From Canna indica (lineage: Eukaryota; Streptophyta; Magnoliopsida; Zingiberales; Cannaceae): 64,000 nucleotides of DNA. The position numbers and the translations under genes are program-made. The stretch is from the NCBI GenBank assembly GCA_034359265.1, contig CP136890.1:83849501-83913500 (forward strand), in the 5' to 3' direction. Under the pieces are notes generated by a model, which saw nothing but the letters and a program-made list of their open reading frames with translations, was not told the origin of the DNA and made no database searches. Each line of letters starts with the position of its first letter. Position 1 is the first letter of the stretch. Below are positions 22,599 to 33,914 of this stretch, piece by piece.

Positions 22599-24198
22599 TC
22601 GATTTCATCGATCTCTTCATTTTAAATTAGCTTTATATATATATATGAGATCCTTCATATATATGATTTCATTTGCCTGATGTTCTTTCATATATAATCT
22701 CTATGTAGTCTATATATTTACATGTACCAGTACTGTGGTTTGCTAATTTTGAAGTTAATTAATCTATATATGTTTTAAGAGATGTAATATATGGATGTCT
22801 ACTATAGTTTCTTTCATTAACTATATATTTGTGATCTGCTAGCTAGATCTTAATAATTAATCTCAGGAGATATATACATGCATGCTTTGGGCTGATCGAT
22901 CCGATTGACGAAGGTATTTTAATTTCTTGTTCTCATCTCCAATATATATATATCAAGTATCTTGACCTAGAAGAATTTAGAGCACGTATATCTTTTCAAC
23001 CCATCAATTAATTTTTTTTTTCTCTCTCTCAACATATTATTAAGAGATATTAATTAATTATTTCTCAGGTAATTTGGTAATTAATATTCTAGAGGCTGGG
23101 AATCTAATTAATTAATTAGATCGATTGATCATGCTAACCATTAATTTGATAAAACTAGCAATTATAGTCAATTATAGTATTCCAATTAGTACTTATATAT
23201 ATATATGCTATATTTAGTTAGATCCATTGATGCAATTAAGAGGACAATGTGCGCGCATGGCTACTATTTATACATGCACATTTGGATATATAACTCACCG
23301 GTATGACAAATTAAACTCAATTAAGTTGACATATAATCTCTTTCAATAATGTATATATGTTTTTGTTCACATAAAAAATAATTATTTAAGAATATAGAAG
23401 TTGTTATATTTAATTCATTCGCTTAATTTGCAAAAAATGAAAAGATAAATTAATGCCCCTCATAAATTATTAATTAAGGCATATATACATGGTTAATCAA
23501 ATCATATATATTTGCAAAAATAAAAAATAAAAAAATCAAATCATATATATGATGGATAATTTGTCATCAAAAGATATGTAGTAATTAATATTACTATTAA
23601 TTAGTATAAGGTTAAGGTTTTATATATATATAGTTAATGCTTTGAGCTCCAAATAATTAGATGACTCATTGTGTTACTTTTTTTCTATGCTTATAATTTG
23701 CATAGCTGATCGATGCCTGATGTATGGGATGAGTATTTAATTAATAACAACTAATAAAAGTATACCTTACAATGATGATGAATGATCCTTCGACATATTA
23801 TAATTCTTTTCAGGTCCTTTGAGAAGTTTATATGAAGGTCATTAATTTAAATAAAAAATTGATGATTATTAATATAATTAACTGATAATTATGTACGTCA
23901 AGAGTTTACTGAGATATTGAAAGTGAAAAAAATGTATATATTTAGCCAAAGTTAATATATATACAGATTGAAAGTTCTCATAATATATATTCTAACGGCT
24001 TCATGTTGTGAAAAAGAAAATTAAAAAAATAAATGGATGTAAATGGAAAAAAGGAAAAGAAAAAAACGGATGTAAATAATGCTATTTTGGCTAGATTTGA
24101 TTCTAGTCAGCATGCGGTGGAAATTAATCATGAAAAATTGTACTCTTATGAAAATATGTAAAGATACCTTCTTATGTTCTCATATTTAATTATAATTA

Positions 24199-24750
24199 GG
24201 ATAAAGATCAAAAACATCTCATGAATTATGACTTTTTGCAATTATCACTCACGAATTTTGAAATTAGACACAAAAATAAATTTCATGAAACTAACAAATA
24301 TACTCCATTGTTACCTTATTGTTATCCATTTAATAATTTTTTTTTAAAAATGACACGCAACATCCTTTCATTAGTCCAAATATTAAAAGATAAATAAAAA
24401 AATTAATTGAAAAATTAATAAATTAATAAATTAGAAATAAGGAAATATTAGCTATAATTTCAAAAATAAATTAGATTTATTAATATTAAATTGTGTTTAA
24501 AACATATTAAATTTGTAATTAATATTTTCTAATTTTTAATTTATAAATTTACAATTAATTTTTAATTAATGAAAAGCTATCACATGTCATTTTAAAAAGA
24601 TTCTATTAAATAAATAACTATGATGTAACATACATGGTGTTTTTGTTATATAGTTTCATAAAGTTAAGTTTTTTTTATCTAATTCCAAAGTTCATAAAGA
24701 ATAATTGCAAAAGGATTATAATTCATGAGAGTTTTTTTCGCTCTTTGGCC
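24199..24750. mobile_element. Mutator-type MITE (552 bp, long inverted repeats)
   Basis: Flanked by a perfect 9-bp duplication TTATAATTA (24190-24198 and 24751-24759), the length expected for Mutator-like elements. The ends are inverted repeats of about 100 bp with indels, sharing CATGAATTAT and TTTTGCAATTA. The interior is very AT-rich and non-coding. Confidence 0.85.
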
Positions 24751-24830
24751 TTATAATTATTAACATCTTTTAGGTTTATACTATATTTTACATTCATGCA
24801 TCCATCTGCTGTAAATCAAATAAAATATTA

Positions 24831-24947
24831 TTATTGCCAACTGTGAGTAGCACAGTTGGTGGCAACATCTTGTATATTTCTTAGAGCGAGATCTGAGATT
24901 TAAACCGTACCCCAGTATACACTATCTTTGCTAAAAAAATAAAAATA
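24831..24947 (+). mobile_element. SINE, tRNA-derived
   Basis: A body of about 117 bp is flanked by a 13-bp duplication AAATAAAATATTA (24818-24830 and 24948-24960). It contains a consensus polymerase III A box TAGCACAGTTGG and, 30 nt later, a poor B-box-like GAGATTTAAACC. It ends in an A-rich tail. The B box is degraded, so it is likely inactive. Confidence 0.6.
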
Positions 24948-25176
24948 AAATAAAATATTACTGTTAGACTTTTTCTTACGACGAAGTGTCTACCCATATA
25001 GACGATGTAATATATACCTATCAAGAGTGCAATATATACAACATGAGTCGACGGAAGATTGAACAAGAGTGTATCAATAGGAAACGCATTGAGAGTATAT
25101 ATACAATAGGACTTCATAAATCAAGAATATAAACACAACTAATAATGAGTGATAGCTAATGCATCTCATTTACACC

Positions 25177-25712
25177 CAGGGGCATATACAGCATAGCAAA
25201 TGGGGGACATTTTGTCCCCCATTTTTTTTCAAAAAAAAATAAAAAGTAATTTTATATTTTAATTTTTGTTGTTAATTTTAATTTTATATTTATTTCAAGA
25301 TTGATGAAATTTAATCTTCTATATATAAATAATTGAATTTGTGTTGTTACTTATTTAAAAGGAAACAATACATGTTATCTCTTTAACGGGTAGCTTCAAG
25401 TGATTTATACAATCGTATAGTTCTTGATTGAGTGAATACAACTCCAGTTTTATAATTAAGGTAAATATATGATATGCTCAAAACAAAATATTACTTTGAT
25501 TGAGTGATTTTTATTTATTATAAAATACTACTTTTATTTGTTTCTCATTTGTTGATCTATATATTTTGATTGTCTTATGTTAAAGATATTTTTATACAAT
25601 TATATTGTACCGTACCGCGGGGACAAACCCCCGCACCCCTAAATTATAACTGAACATCTTAATTTTAAATTTATTTATGTCCCTCATTTTCAAAATCCTG
25701 AATACGCCCCTG
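25177..25712. mobile_element. hAT-type non-autonomous element
   Basis: Terminal inverted repeats CAGGGGCATATACAG and CAGGGGCGTATTCAG (inverse of the right end) enclose 536 bp. The flanks TTTACACC (25169-25176) and CCTACACC (25713-25720) are an 8-bp duplication with two changes. CAGGGGCG-type ends and 8-bp duplications are typical of hAT elements. A near-perfect GGGGGACA/TGTCCCCC inverted repeat lies just inside. No transposase. Confidence 0.8.
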
Positions 25713-25850
25713 CCTACACCACACCAAATCAAAGGTATCCCCCTTAACTCTCAGCCATCAATAGTGGCTCTCCTAGCTTGCCAACTTTGTTGATCTCTTT
25801 CTCCCAACACTAAGCAATCATGCCTCTAGATATGCCTCAAATTACATATA

Positions 25851-26036
25851 CACTATAACATTTTTTATTTGTTGGAACAACCGAAAAATGTTCTCAAAAC
25901 ATACAAAACCGTCACAAAAAACCTATGAAAATGAGTTTCCCACATGTACTAGAATCTGTCGATCCGCTAGGTATAGGAATGATTTTCGTAACTATGGCCA
26001 CACTGCCAAAAAAATCATTACAATAGGCCAAGCTTA
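25851..26036. mobile_element. Possible left end of an older CACTA-like element (I)
   Basis: CACTATAACATTTTTTATTTG begins at 25851, and words related to GGAAC and GTTCC recur here and again at 29297-29360 after CACTA-C, so the two parts were once joined. The GC-rich DNA at 29430-29778 and 31758-32165 may belong to the same element. No right terminus was found. Confidence 0.35.
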
Positions 26037-27006
26037 CACTACTAGAAATATGTTATTAAGCAACGGCCGCTCAAGCCGTTGCAATGACTAAAGGCTTTCT
26101 TACGGCCGCTCGGGTCGTTGCAGATGTGATATATCTGCAACGGCTTCTTTACGACCGCTCGAGCCATTGCTAACAAGTGGATGACGCGAATGCGGCACGC
26201 GCACAAAGAAAATAACTTATTTGCAATGACTTACCAAATGTCGCGTTGGATGTTAATAATGATATTATCACATTAGCAACGACTTGTTTACGGCTTAATT
26301 CTGCATCCGTCACTCTTTAGTCGATGGCGCGCTCGCGGCGTAAAAATGAAATACTTATCAGCAACGATGTTACAAAGGCCGCGTAGCCGTTGCTGATGAT
26401 ATTAGTTATCTGCAACGGTGTTCTAACGGATGAGTGAGCAATTGCTGATAAGTTTATTTAACTCGACCCCGATCGCTCCCGCCCGCCCGCCCCTTTCCCT
26501 CCTGCTTCTTCTTCTTCCTTCTTCTACTGCCGCCGCCACCTGTAGATCTCCACCCACTGTCGTCGCCCGCCGATGCCACTCGATCGCCTACATCGTCCGC
26601 CGCTGAACCCTCTCCAGGTAATTTCAGCGCCCCCCCCCCCTATACTAGGGTTGACAAAAAACCTAGGTTTACGATTTCGGCCAACCGTCGGCCACCGGAG
26701 CAATGTCCAGTGTCTAACATATGTCGAACACTGGATGCGCGCTGGCACCGGAGTCCACAAGACTCCAGCGCCGGAACAGTGAATTAGGGTTTTTTTTAAC
26801 CCTATTTTTTTTTAAAATTCTAATTAAATCTATTTAGATTAAACCCTAATCTAGGTTAATTAAATGTTTAATGTGTAGATTAGATTAATATTTGATGTTT
26901 TTTAATGTTAATTTGATTAATATTTAATGTTTTTTTAGGTTAAATGTTTAGTGCATGTTTAGTGCATGTTTAGATTAATTAGAATAATTTTATTGTTATA
27001 TTGAAA

Positions 27007-27307
27007 TAAAGATAGAGCATACTGGCGTGTAGTTTGTAAGACTAAAGCTAGAGGAAGAATTGATCCGATAGCGGGAGAAAATGAGTCGATACCTGATGTG
27101 ACAAATGATTTCCATCAAGAAGAGGATCCTCCAGTAGTAGATCATATTATTCCAATACTTGAGGATGTGGACATATCGTTAGTTCAATTAGAAGTTGAAT
27201 ATGTTGATGATGACGATCATGAAGTTGAGGAAGGTGGAGATAAAGAAGTAAAATTTGAAGAAGATGAACAATAATTCGAAGACTATTACTCAGACGACGA
27301 GGAATAA
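27007..27307 (+). pseudogene. CACTA-C transposase tail
   Basis: Starts abruptly within DUF4216 at the sequence for DRAYWRVVCKTKARG (DRADWRVVCKTKGRG in copies A and B). It continues through the LEDVDISLVQLEVEYVDDDDHEVEE acidic segment, which is interrupted by a stop and a shift near 27272, and ends with GDYYSDDEE-like codons and TAA at 27305-27307. Everything upstream is deleted. Confidence 0.8.
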
Positions 27308-27380
27308 TTATAGAGTATATCTTTTATTAAATCTATCTCTACTATATATATAATCTAATTACACCCTTATTCAACAGCTA

Positions 27381-28478
27381 TGGTGAGTTGAGGTTATCGT
27401 CGGACGAGAGCTACAGAGTCTCCGATCGGTCAGACTCCAAATTCAACCGCACTTGGTCCTACCGCTGATCCTCCTACCACCGAGGCTAGTTCATTGAGAC
27501 GTAGGCGGTCACACGGGCCGAACGGGATTCAGCCTCCGCCAGCCGCGGAACAACGCTGACTTATTTTTTTTGCTCGGGGAGCAGTAATGTATTATGAACT
27601 ATGAATTATATATAATTCATTATATCATAATATAATATTTTATTTTATTTTTGTTGTGTAGGTTCGAGCAAGAGGATGTCCCCAGGACTACATTGGGGAC
27701 AATCCGACGATATATGCATGAGACATGGCCCACTTGGTCTCACGTGCTCCGTGATCACGTGGATATGCTCTAGCGCGAGTTTGAGGTACGTATTTAAAAT
27801 TTTTATATACATGATGATTATTATTGGTACTGATATTATTATTTTACAAGTCGCTATACTTGACCAGAGGAGCAGAGGCCATTCATTTGCAATGTGTGGG
27901 AGGCCATTTCCCGACAGAGGTACATTTGCCAGTTGGGGCAAGCCCGGGCACAGGCGATGGCCCGAGCTGGGGCCACAACCATAGCGGAGACTCGGGGGAT
28001 ACAGCCCTGATTAGATTACTCCAAATATTTTGGATCAGCTTGTGTCGATTGGATTACTCAAATGGTGATGTAGTGCAGGGGCTCCCCCGAGGACTTTGAT
28101 GCAGGAGCATGGGTCGAGGCTGCAAGTGGCTGGGACCACAGCCGCGTCTATGGTTTTGCTAATAGTTGTTATGCGCGAGCCTAGCTCGGGCCACTTGGGG
28201 CATCGACTCCTCTGGCAGTTGGTGAGCGACCCTCCACCTCTCGGATTAATGATCAGAACAGGAAAATATCGACACTGGAGGAGACGGTCGAACGGCAAAG
28301 TGAGATGATGGCTCATCAGAGTCAGATGATAGCTGAGATGCATGCGATGCTGAGACAGATGACAGGCCATTCCAGCAGTGTACACTTAGATCCATCTTCA
28401 TCGATTCGGTCCACGCCGGTGTACACTCAACCACTCCAGACCCTGCCGTATGATCTCGACCTTCCTCCACCGTCGTAG
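27381..28478 (+). pseudogene. CACTA-C second gene (ORF2-like)
   Basis: Exon-like blocks in the order seen in copies A and D: GYRRTRATESPIGQT and SSLRRRRSHGPNG (27387-27560), a block after an AG acceptor (27661-27785), a block with the FPDRG and HRRWPELGP segments in shifted frame (27855-28080), and the last exon with PRGL|RTLMQEHG and RQSEMMAHQSQMM-type sequence, ending at TAG 28476-28478. Several stops and shifts. The product would be the accessory CACTA protein. Confidence 0.6.
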
Positions 28479-29296
28479 TGAGCTTTTATTGTTTTATGAC
28501 TTAATTGACTAGGATATTGACTTGTTATATACTTGTTACTTGGATATCTTAGAGATATATACTTATTTTGTGACTTATTACTTGGATATATTGATTCGTA
28601 TTGTGTTGATACGATAGTTTTGATTTCGTATATTTTTTATACGATTGTGGATAATTATAATTATAAGTATAATTATTTTGATATATATTTGGGTGTATTT
28701 GTGATGTGTATGTGAATGTATGTGTATCTGAATGAATGCGTGTACGGGTGTGTGAGTTATGTATGAGGTTATAAATGTATAAATAGAAATTTTTAATTTT
28801 GAAATTTCTCAGTTACAGGTTAACATCATCAGCAACGGTCTTCCCACGGTCATCCGTGTCAAAGCCGTTACTGAAAGTGTATCGTAATTCCTGGGCCGCA
28901 AACTCAAAGCTGTTGCTGATGAACTATAACAACGGCTTAGCAACAGCCTTTCAGCAAAGGCTTTGCAATGGCAAGTGGGCGTTGCTAATGGCAATATCTA
29001 CAACAGTCGACGTGACGTTGAGTAACCGTTGCTGATATAAATATCAGCAACAGCTGCGCCTCGTTGCTGAGTCGTTGATGATAACGTATCAACAATGGAT
29101 ATAACCCATTGTGGAACCGTTCCTGATAATATTATTAACAACAGCGTGAGCGACCGTTGCAGACCCGTTGTTAAGTTATCAGGTACGCGATCTTCTGCAA
29201 CGACTGCGTTGCAACGGATGCGGCCGTTGCTGGTGGTCTTCAGCAATGGCATAGCAACAGATCCAACCGTTGGTGATGCTCGATATTCCAATAGTG

Positions 29297-29778
29297 CTAT
29301 AGGAATAGTTTCAAAAAGTGTTCTTACATGAATCGTTCCTATAAAAAAAGTGTTCCTATGTGAAACCGTGGATGTGAACGAACCGCAAATCGCAATGAGG
29401 TCCTTTTGCATTCTAGAACTCCAACGGGAGCCCCCTGAACTGGAGACCCGCGTTGAGATGCAAGAGGTCCGTAAATGAGTTCACCGACAAATCCCACTCC
29501 GCAAATTCAAGCACCGCCGATTGAAGCCGAATGTAGCGCTAGTCGAGGAGAGCAGTGTTGAAGCTCGCGGTGGGGCAGAGCAGCATCAGGCAGTCGTCTT
29601 CTAGAGGCCGAGACTTGCAAACCATGTAGTCTCTGTCCAGCCCATGTAAACAAGCCGAAAGTTGGCCGCCAACGTAGTCAGCTGTGCAGCAGGCGCCAGA
29701 GACAAAAACCTTCACACCTTTGCGAGATAGGAGGTTGCGACCCTCAGTGGTCGCCGAGGAGAGCAGAACAAAGACCTA
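29297..29778. other. GC-rich stretch between CACTA-C and CACTA-D
   Basis: From 29430 the sequence is clearly more GC-rich than its surroundings and reads like degraded coding or captured genic DNA, but no frame of useful length or recognisable domain is open on either strand. It continues, by position, into 31758-32165 on the far side of CACTA-D. Origin unknown. Confidence 0.4.
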
Positions 29779-31757
29779 CACTACTAGAAAAATGGGCATC
29801 AGCAACGGCTGATACCGTTGCTGAGCCGTTGCTGAAGAGAATCAGCAACGGTCGCGCCGTTGCAATAGCGCCGTGACAGAAAGTCGCGTTGCTGATAACT
29901 TAGCAACGGATCAGCGACGGCCGCTCGGGCCGTCGCTCAAAACATTATCAGCAACGGCCGCTCGGGCCATCGCTAAAAATATTATCAACAACGGTTTTGC
30001 CACGGACCCAGAGTCGTTGCTAATAACATTAATAGCAACGGCCGCTGAGTCCGTAGCAACACCGTTAGTAAAACTCCGTCGCTAAGCCGTTGTTGTAGGT
30101 CATCAGCAACGGCTTTCGATACACTTTGTAGCAACAGCTTTCCCACGGACGCCCGTGGGAAAGCCGTTGCTGATGACGTATACCTACAAACAGAAAATTT
30201 GAAAATTTCAAATTTCCATTGATACATTAATACATTTATCTGATACATAACTCACACACCCATACCCTCATACACACATTCATTCACACATCACAAACAC
30301 ACCAAGATATACATCAAAACAATTATATTTATTATTGATAATTATCCACGATAGTATAAAAATAATTCAAATGCAAAATTGAAGTATCAATATCCAAACA
30401 AAATAAGTTAAACAAGTTCAATATCCAAACAAAAAATCTCACGATCACGATGGAGGATGGTCTGGATTATATGGCGGGGTCTGGAGCGCTTGAGTGTACA
30501 CCGGCGTGGACTGACTCGAGGACGATGGATTAGATGATGCCGAAGAGATGCCTGCTTCGGGATGACCTGACAAGTTGCGTAGCATAGCTTCTATATTCGC
30601 CATCGTCTGACTCTGGCGCTCCATCATCTCAGTCTGACGCGTGACCGTCTCCTCTAGTGTCCTTATCCTATTACTATGATCATAACTGGATCTGGAGGTG
30701 GACGGCCGCTCACCAGCGACCGGAGGGGTCGGTGCCCCAAGTGGCCCTAGTACGGCTCGCGCATGACCACTATCTGCGAAGCCATATACGCGGCCATGGT
30801 CCCAGCCACCTGCGGCCTCGACCCACGATGCTGCGTCAAAGTCCTCGGGGGTACCCCCGCGCTGCACCACCGTCTGGCTGTAGGTCTCCTACTCGAGTTT
30901 GATTTTTTGTTTAATATTTATCATAATACTTAAATTATAAATATATAATGAATAATTTAAACAAATATATAATTACCATAATGTATGCAGCGCGGTTGTG
31001 GATGTACTCCCCCGTCCCATGTGCTCGACGGTGAGTCCGCTCAAACACCGCCATCGGGGAGGGTCGCTGGACACTCCCGTCATCCGACACCGTCGTCTAC
31101 ATTTACAAAACAAATACATTAATTAGTACACATAATAACAAATAAAATATATAATTAAAAGATATACTTACCATACGGTTTGCGTGCACTGCAAATGCAA
31201 CAGATCCGCCGGTGTGACGCGCTGCTCCCCCCGACATGCGATTTCTAGCCGCATTCCGAGAAACCTCCTGCCATCAATCCGTCGACCATATCCCCACGAG
31301 CTGGTCCCATATATCCGGAGTAATCCAACCGGGGCAGTATTCCCGAGTCTCCGCGATGTTAATGGTCCCAGCTCGGGCCATCGCTTGGGACCGAGCCTGC
31401 CCCAGCTGCCCGTTGTACCTTGCCCGGGAAATAGCCTCCCAGGCAGCATAAATGAAGGGCCTCTGGTCCTCGGCCCATGTATAGCGAGCCTGCAAAATAA
31501 TAATATCAGTACCAATATTAATATATCATCATGCATGTAAAAAATAATAATAATACGTGTCTCAAACTCGCGCCATAACATGTCGACGTGCTCGCTAGGC
31601 ACGTGAGACCACGTAGGCCATGCCCCGTGCATGTATCGTCAAATAGTAGAAGAAATGCTCCTCGACACTTCTTCTTGCTCGAACCTGCACAACCAAAATA
31701 AATTTTAATATTATATTATGATATAATGAATTTGTAATGATTCATAATTCATGATAT
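29779..31757 (-). mobile_element. CACTA-D: truncated CACTA element keeping the second gene
   Basis: The plus-strand left end CACTACTAGAAAAATGGGC starts at 29779 after CTA. It is nearly identical to the end of CACTA-B at 32889, followed by the same subterminal hairpin repeats (29800-30180). Minus-strand second-gene exons run to about 31690. At 31757, after TTCATGATATATG, similarity to B stops. The transposase gene and the other terminus are missing. Confidence 0.85.
30445..31690 (-). pseudogene. CACTA-D second gene (TNPA/ORF2-like), best preserved copy
   Basis: Read right to left. A first block (31690-31558) begins after an AG acceptor with VRARRSVEEHFFYYL. A block at about 31495-31168 holds ARYTWAEDQRPFIYAAWEA, then SRARYNGQLGQARSQAMARA and CPGWITPDIWDQLV. 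A short exon near 31095-30985 follows. The last exon (about 30890-30445) has RGGTPEDFDAASWVEAAGG, GRVYGFADSGHARAVLGPLG, a heptad-like RIRTLEETVTRQTEMMERQ segment and a Ser/Pro-rich tail. The layout fits plant Transposase_24 (Ptta/En/Spm) proteins, but that family is inferred from context and composition. The first exon is deleted. Confidence 0.65.
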
Positions 31758-32165
31758 ATGACGTCGAAGTGCATGAGATGAGAACTAGAAGGGCAGCGGG
31801 AGCAAGAGGTCCCAGAGGGTTGTGCCATGGAAAGAGAAGACCTTCGAGTGCGCCAAGCTAGCGTACCCAGAGGCGCCACCCCGCTGACCGTCTCATCCCG
31901 CGGGCGAGGAAGACGAGGTGGGAAGAGCCTGCGATGGAAATTCCGGCGTGAAGAGAGCGGAGGAAGGACAAGCAACATTGACTGATGCACGACGACGTCG
32001 AGAAACGAGGATCCAACCGTCACCGCCAATGGGGGCCGAAGGGTCATATGGAGAGGATGAACGCCGCAAGCAGGGAAGGTGCAACACTGGTGGCAACGAG
32101 GGGGCGAGGGAGGGGGCGATGAGGAGGCGAAGGAGGGGGGAAACGACGAGGAATCTTCAAGATCG
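31758..32165. other. GC-rich stretch, unknown origin
   Basis: Purine-rich on the plus strand (GAGG, GAGGCGAAGG) and high in CpG. Open frames exist on both strands (minus 31742-32047 and 31893-32096, plus 31918-32199), but none shows a recognisable domain. It ends exactly where the Copia LTR begins. It may be a leader exon or captured gene piece of the older element hosting C and D. Confidence 0.35.
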
Positions 32166-32483
32166 TGTTGAAATCAGCTTCGTGACAATGTCTTACTAGG
32201 TTAATGCTAAAAGATGGATCACACACAGAAACACAATATCTTTGGAAGAAGACTCACACAACTCTAAATCAATATGAAGGAACAATAATACATTGCTTTG
32301 TTTACACACAAGTATTTATATGAATCAAGACTTCTAGAAGATTCTACAATTTACCTTATTAACTAAAACAACAGTGTCAACTAAAAGGTTGTAGAGTAAA
32401 CGACTCAGAAATTAAAGTTGCCAGCTTATCTATACTGATGTGATATCTACATTCAGAATACATTCAAAATATAAATTGTATCA
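32166..32483 (-). repeat. 3' LTR of Copia E
   Basis: Shares CAGCTTCGTGACA, GGTTAATGCTA-AAGATGG, ATCTTTGGAAGAAGACTC and ACACAAGTATTTATATGAAT with 46503-46795. The minus-strand polypurine tract TTGAGGAGGAG is just outside at 32486-32497. Confidence 0.85.
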
Positions 32484-32888
32484 ATACTCCTCCTCAATTT
32501 ATATTTTTTGTATCCCGAGCATATCTCTAAACTTTTTGAACTTTTCAGCTGGTAGTACCTTAGTAAAAATATCTGCCAGCTTGTTCATGAGTGTTGCAAA
32601 ATTTGATCTCAATTTTTCCTACATTGACTAACTCTTGAACAAAATGATGCTTAATATCTATATGTCTACACTTGGATTGCTGCATAGGTTTTTTAGACAT
32701 TGCTATAGCTGATGAGTTGTCACACCATAGAATGGTGGCTTCATTCTAATGCTTCTCCAATTCTCCGAGTACACGCCAAAGCCATACTGAATGACAAGCT
32801 GCAGATGATAAAGACACATATTCTTCAGCTGTAGATAGGGCAATAGTGTCTTGCTTCCTTGAGCACCAACAAACAACAGTACTTCTCA
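32484..32888 (-). pseudogene. Copia E RNase H, C-terminal part
   Basis: Minus-strand codons for WCSRKQDTIALSTAEEYVSL, then SSAACHSVWLWRVLGEL match the end of the Copia RNase H domain. The upstream half (GCSDDRKSTTGYVLKL) lies at 38772-38880 on the other side of CACTA-B. The last part (32500-32740) reads in shifted frames as the KHIDIKHHFVQELV-type tail. Broken. Confidence 0.85.
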
Positions 32889-32904
32889 CACTACTAGAAA
32901 AATG

Positions 32905-33250
32905 GCCATCAGCAACGGCTGATGCCGTTGCTGAGCCGTTGCAATAGCGCCGTGACAGAAAGTCGCGTTGCTGATGACTTAGCAACAGATCAGCAACGGC
33001 CGCTCGGGCCGTCGCTCAAAACATTATCAGCAACGGCCGCTCGGGCCGTCGCTAAAAATATTATCAGCGACGGTTTTGCCACAGACCCGCAGCCGTTGCT
33101 GATAAAATTAATAGCAACGGCCACGAGTCCTTAGCAACGCCATTAGTAAAACCCCGTCGCTAAGCCGTGGCTGTAGGTCATCAGCAACGACTTTCGATAC
33201 ACTTTTAGCAACGGCTTTCCCACGGACGGCCGTGGGAAAGCCGTTGCAGA
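32905..33250. repeat. CACTA-B left subterminal hairpin repeats
   Basis: About ten copies of CAGCAACGGC or its inverse GCCGTTGCTG, often facing each other across 20-40 nt so that each pair can fold. These are the expected binding sites for the CACTA accessory protein. Nearly identical to 29795-30170 of CACTA-D. Confidence 0.9.
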
Positions 33251-33617
33251 TGATGTTCACCTGCAAGCAGAAAAATTTACAATTTCTAATTTCCATTGAT
33301 ACATTGATACATTATCTGATACATAACTCACACACCCATACCCTCATACACACATTCATTCACACATCACAAACACACCAAGATATACATCAAAATAATT
33401 ATATTTATATTGATAATTATCCACGATAGTATAAAAATAATTCAAATGCAAAATTGAAGTATCAATATCCAAACAAAATAAGTTAAACAAGTTCAATATC
33501 CAAACAAAAAATCTCACGATCACGATGGAGGATGGTCTGGATCATATGGCTGGTGGAGGCTGTGGCTAATGATTCATAATCAATCTACCGCTCAAATGAT
33601 TCATAATTCATGATATA

Positions 33618-33839
33618 TTACCGCTCCCCAATCACGCTAATCAATCTACGTGACTCTGTGGCTGGTGGAGGCTGCCACCTGTTCGGCCCGCGTGGCCGCC
33701 TGCGTCTGGATGTACTAGCCTCGGCAGTATCATCCTCATGAGGATCAGCAACAGGAGGATCAGCAGCATGAGTAAGTGCTGGAGTCTCACCGATCGGAGA
33801 CTCCGAAGCTCTCCTACGTCGATAACCACGACCAGACAT
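33618..33839 (-). pseudogene. CACTA-B second gene, first exon only
   Basis: MSGRGYRRRRASESPIGETP at the start, then an acidic/Ala stretch, then STSRRRRPRGPNRWQPPP and SRRLISVIGE. It matches the first exon of copies A and C. After about 33617 the sequence jumps, through a short duplicated TGATTCATAAT segment, to the last few codons of the gene near 33545. The central and last exons present in CACTA-D are therefore deleted. The ATG is 76 nt beyond the transposase stop. Confidence 0.7.
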
Positions 33840-33914
33840 ATCTGTCGAACATACATATAATCAGATTATTGTATAAATAGTAGAGATATATTTAATAAAA
33901 TATATACTTTACAA

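Larger units (their letters stand above)
19910..24189. other. AT-rich intergenic spacer
   Basis: No protein gene is supported. Open frames at 20125-20442, 22074-22268 and 22212-22451 lack recognisable domains. Many TTAATTAA and TATATA runs are present. The only stretch with a mixed, exon-like composition is about 22180-22620, which is purine-rich and contains the predicted target-mimic site at 22575-22598 and a 23-bp tandem duplication just before it. A non-coding transcript from this part is possible but not shown by sequence alone. Confidence 0.6.
26037..29296 (+). mobile_element. CACTA-C: internally deleted CACTA element
   Basis: Left end CACTACTAGAAATATG at 26037, right end ATATTCCAATAGTG at 29296, flanks TTA and CTA (two of three bases agree). 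Subterminal repeats of the CAGCAACGGC family fill 26055-26450 and 28820-29280. A GC-rich leader exon (26461-26620) ends with a CTCCAG|GTAATT donor. The transposase is deleted except for its last about 300 nt (27007-27307), and the second gene (27381-28478) is broken. Total 3.26 kb. It can only move if another CACTA supplies transposase. Confidence 0.88.

Noticed and set aside
22561..22620. The miR166 match as part of a MIR166 precursor hairpin
   Set aside because: The match is to the complement of the mature miRNA with a central 3-nt bulge, and no mature-strand sequence lies within a few hundred bases to pair with it.
22561..22620. The miR166 match as an HD-ZIP III cleavage site
   Set aside because: The HD-ZIP III START-domain coding context is absent and the central bulge would prevent slicing.
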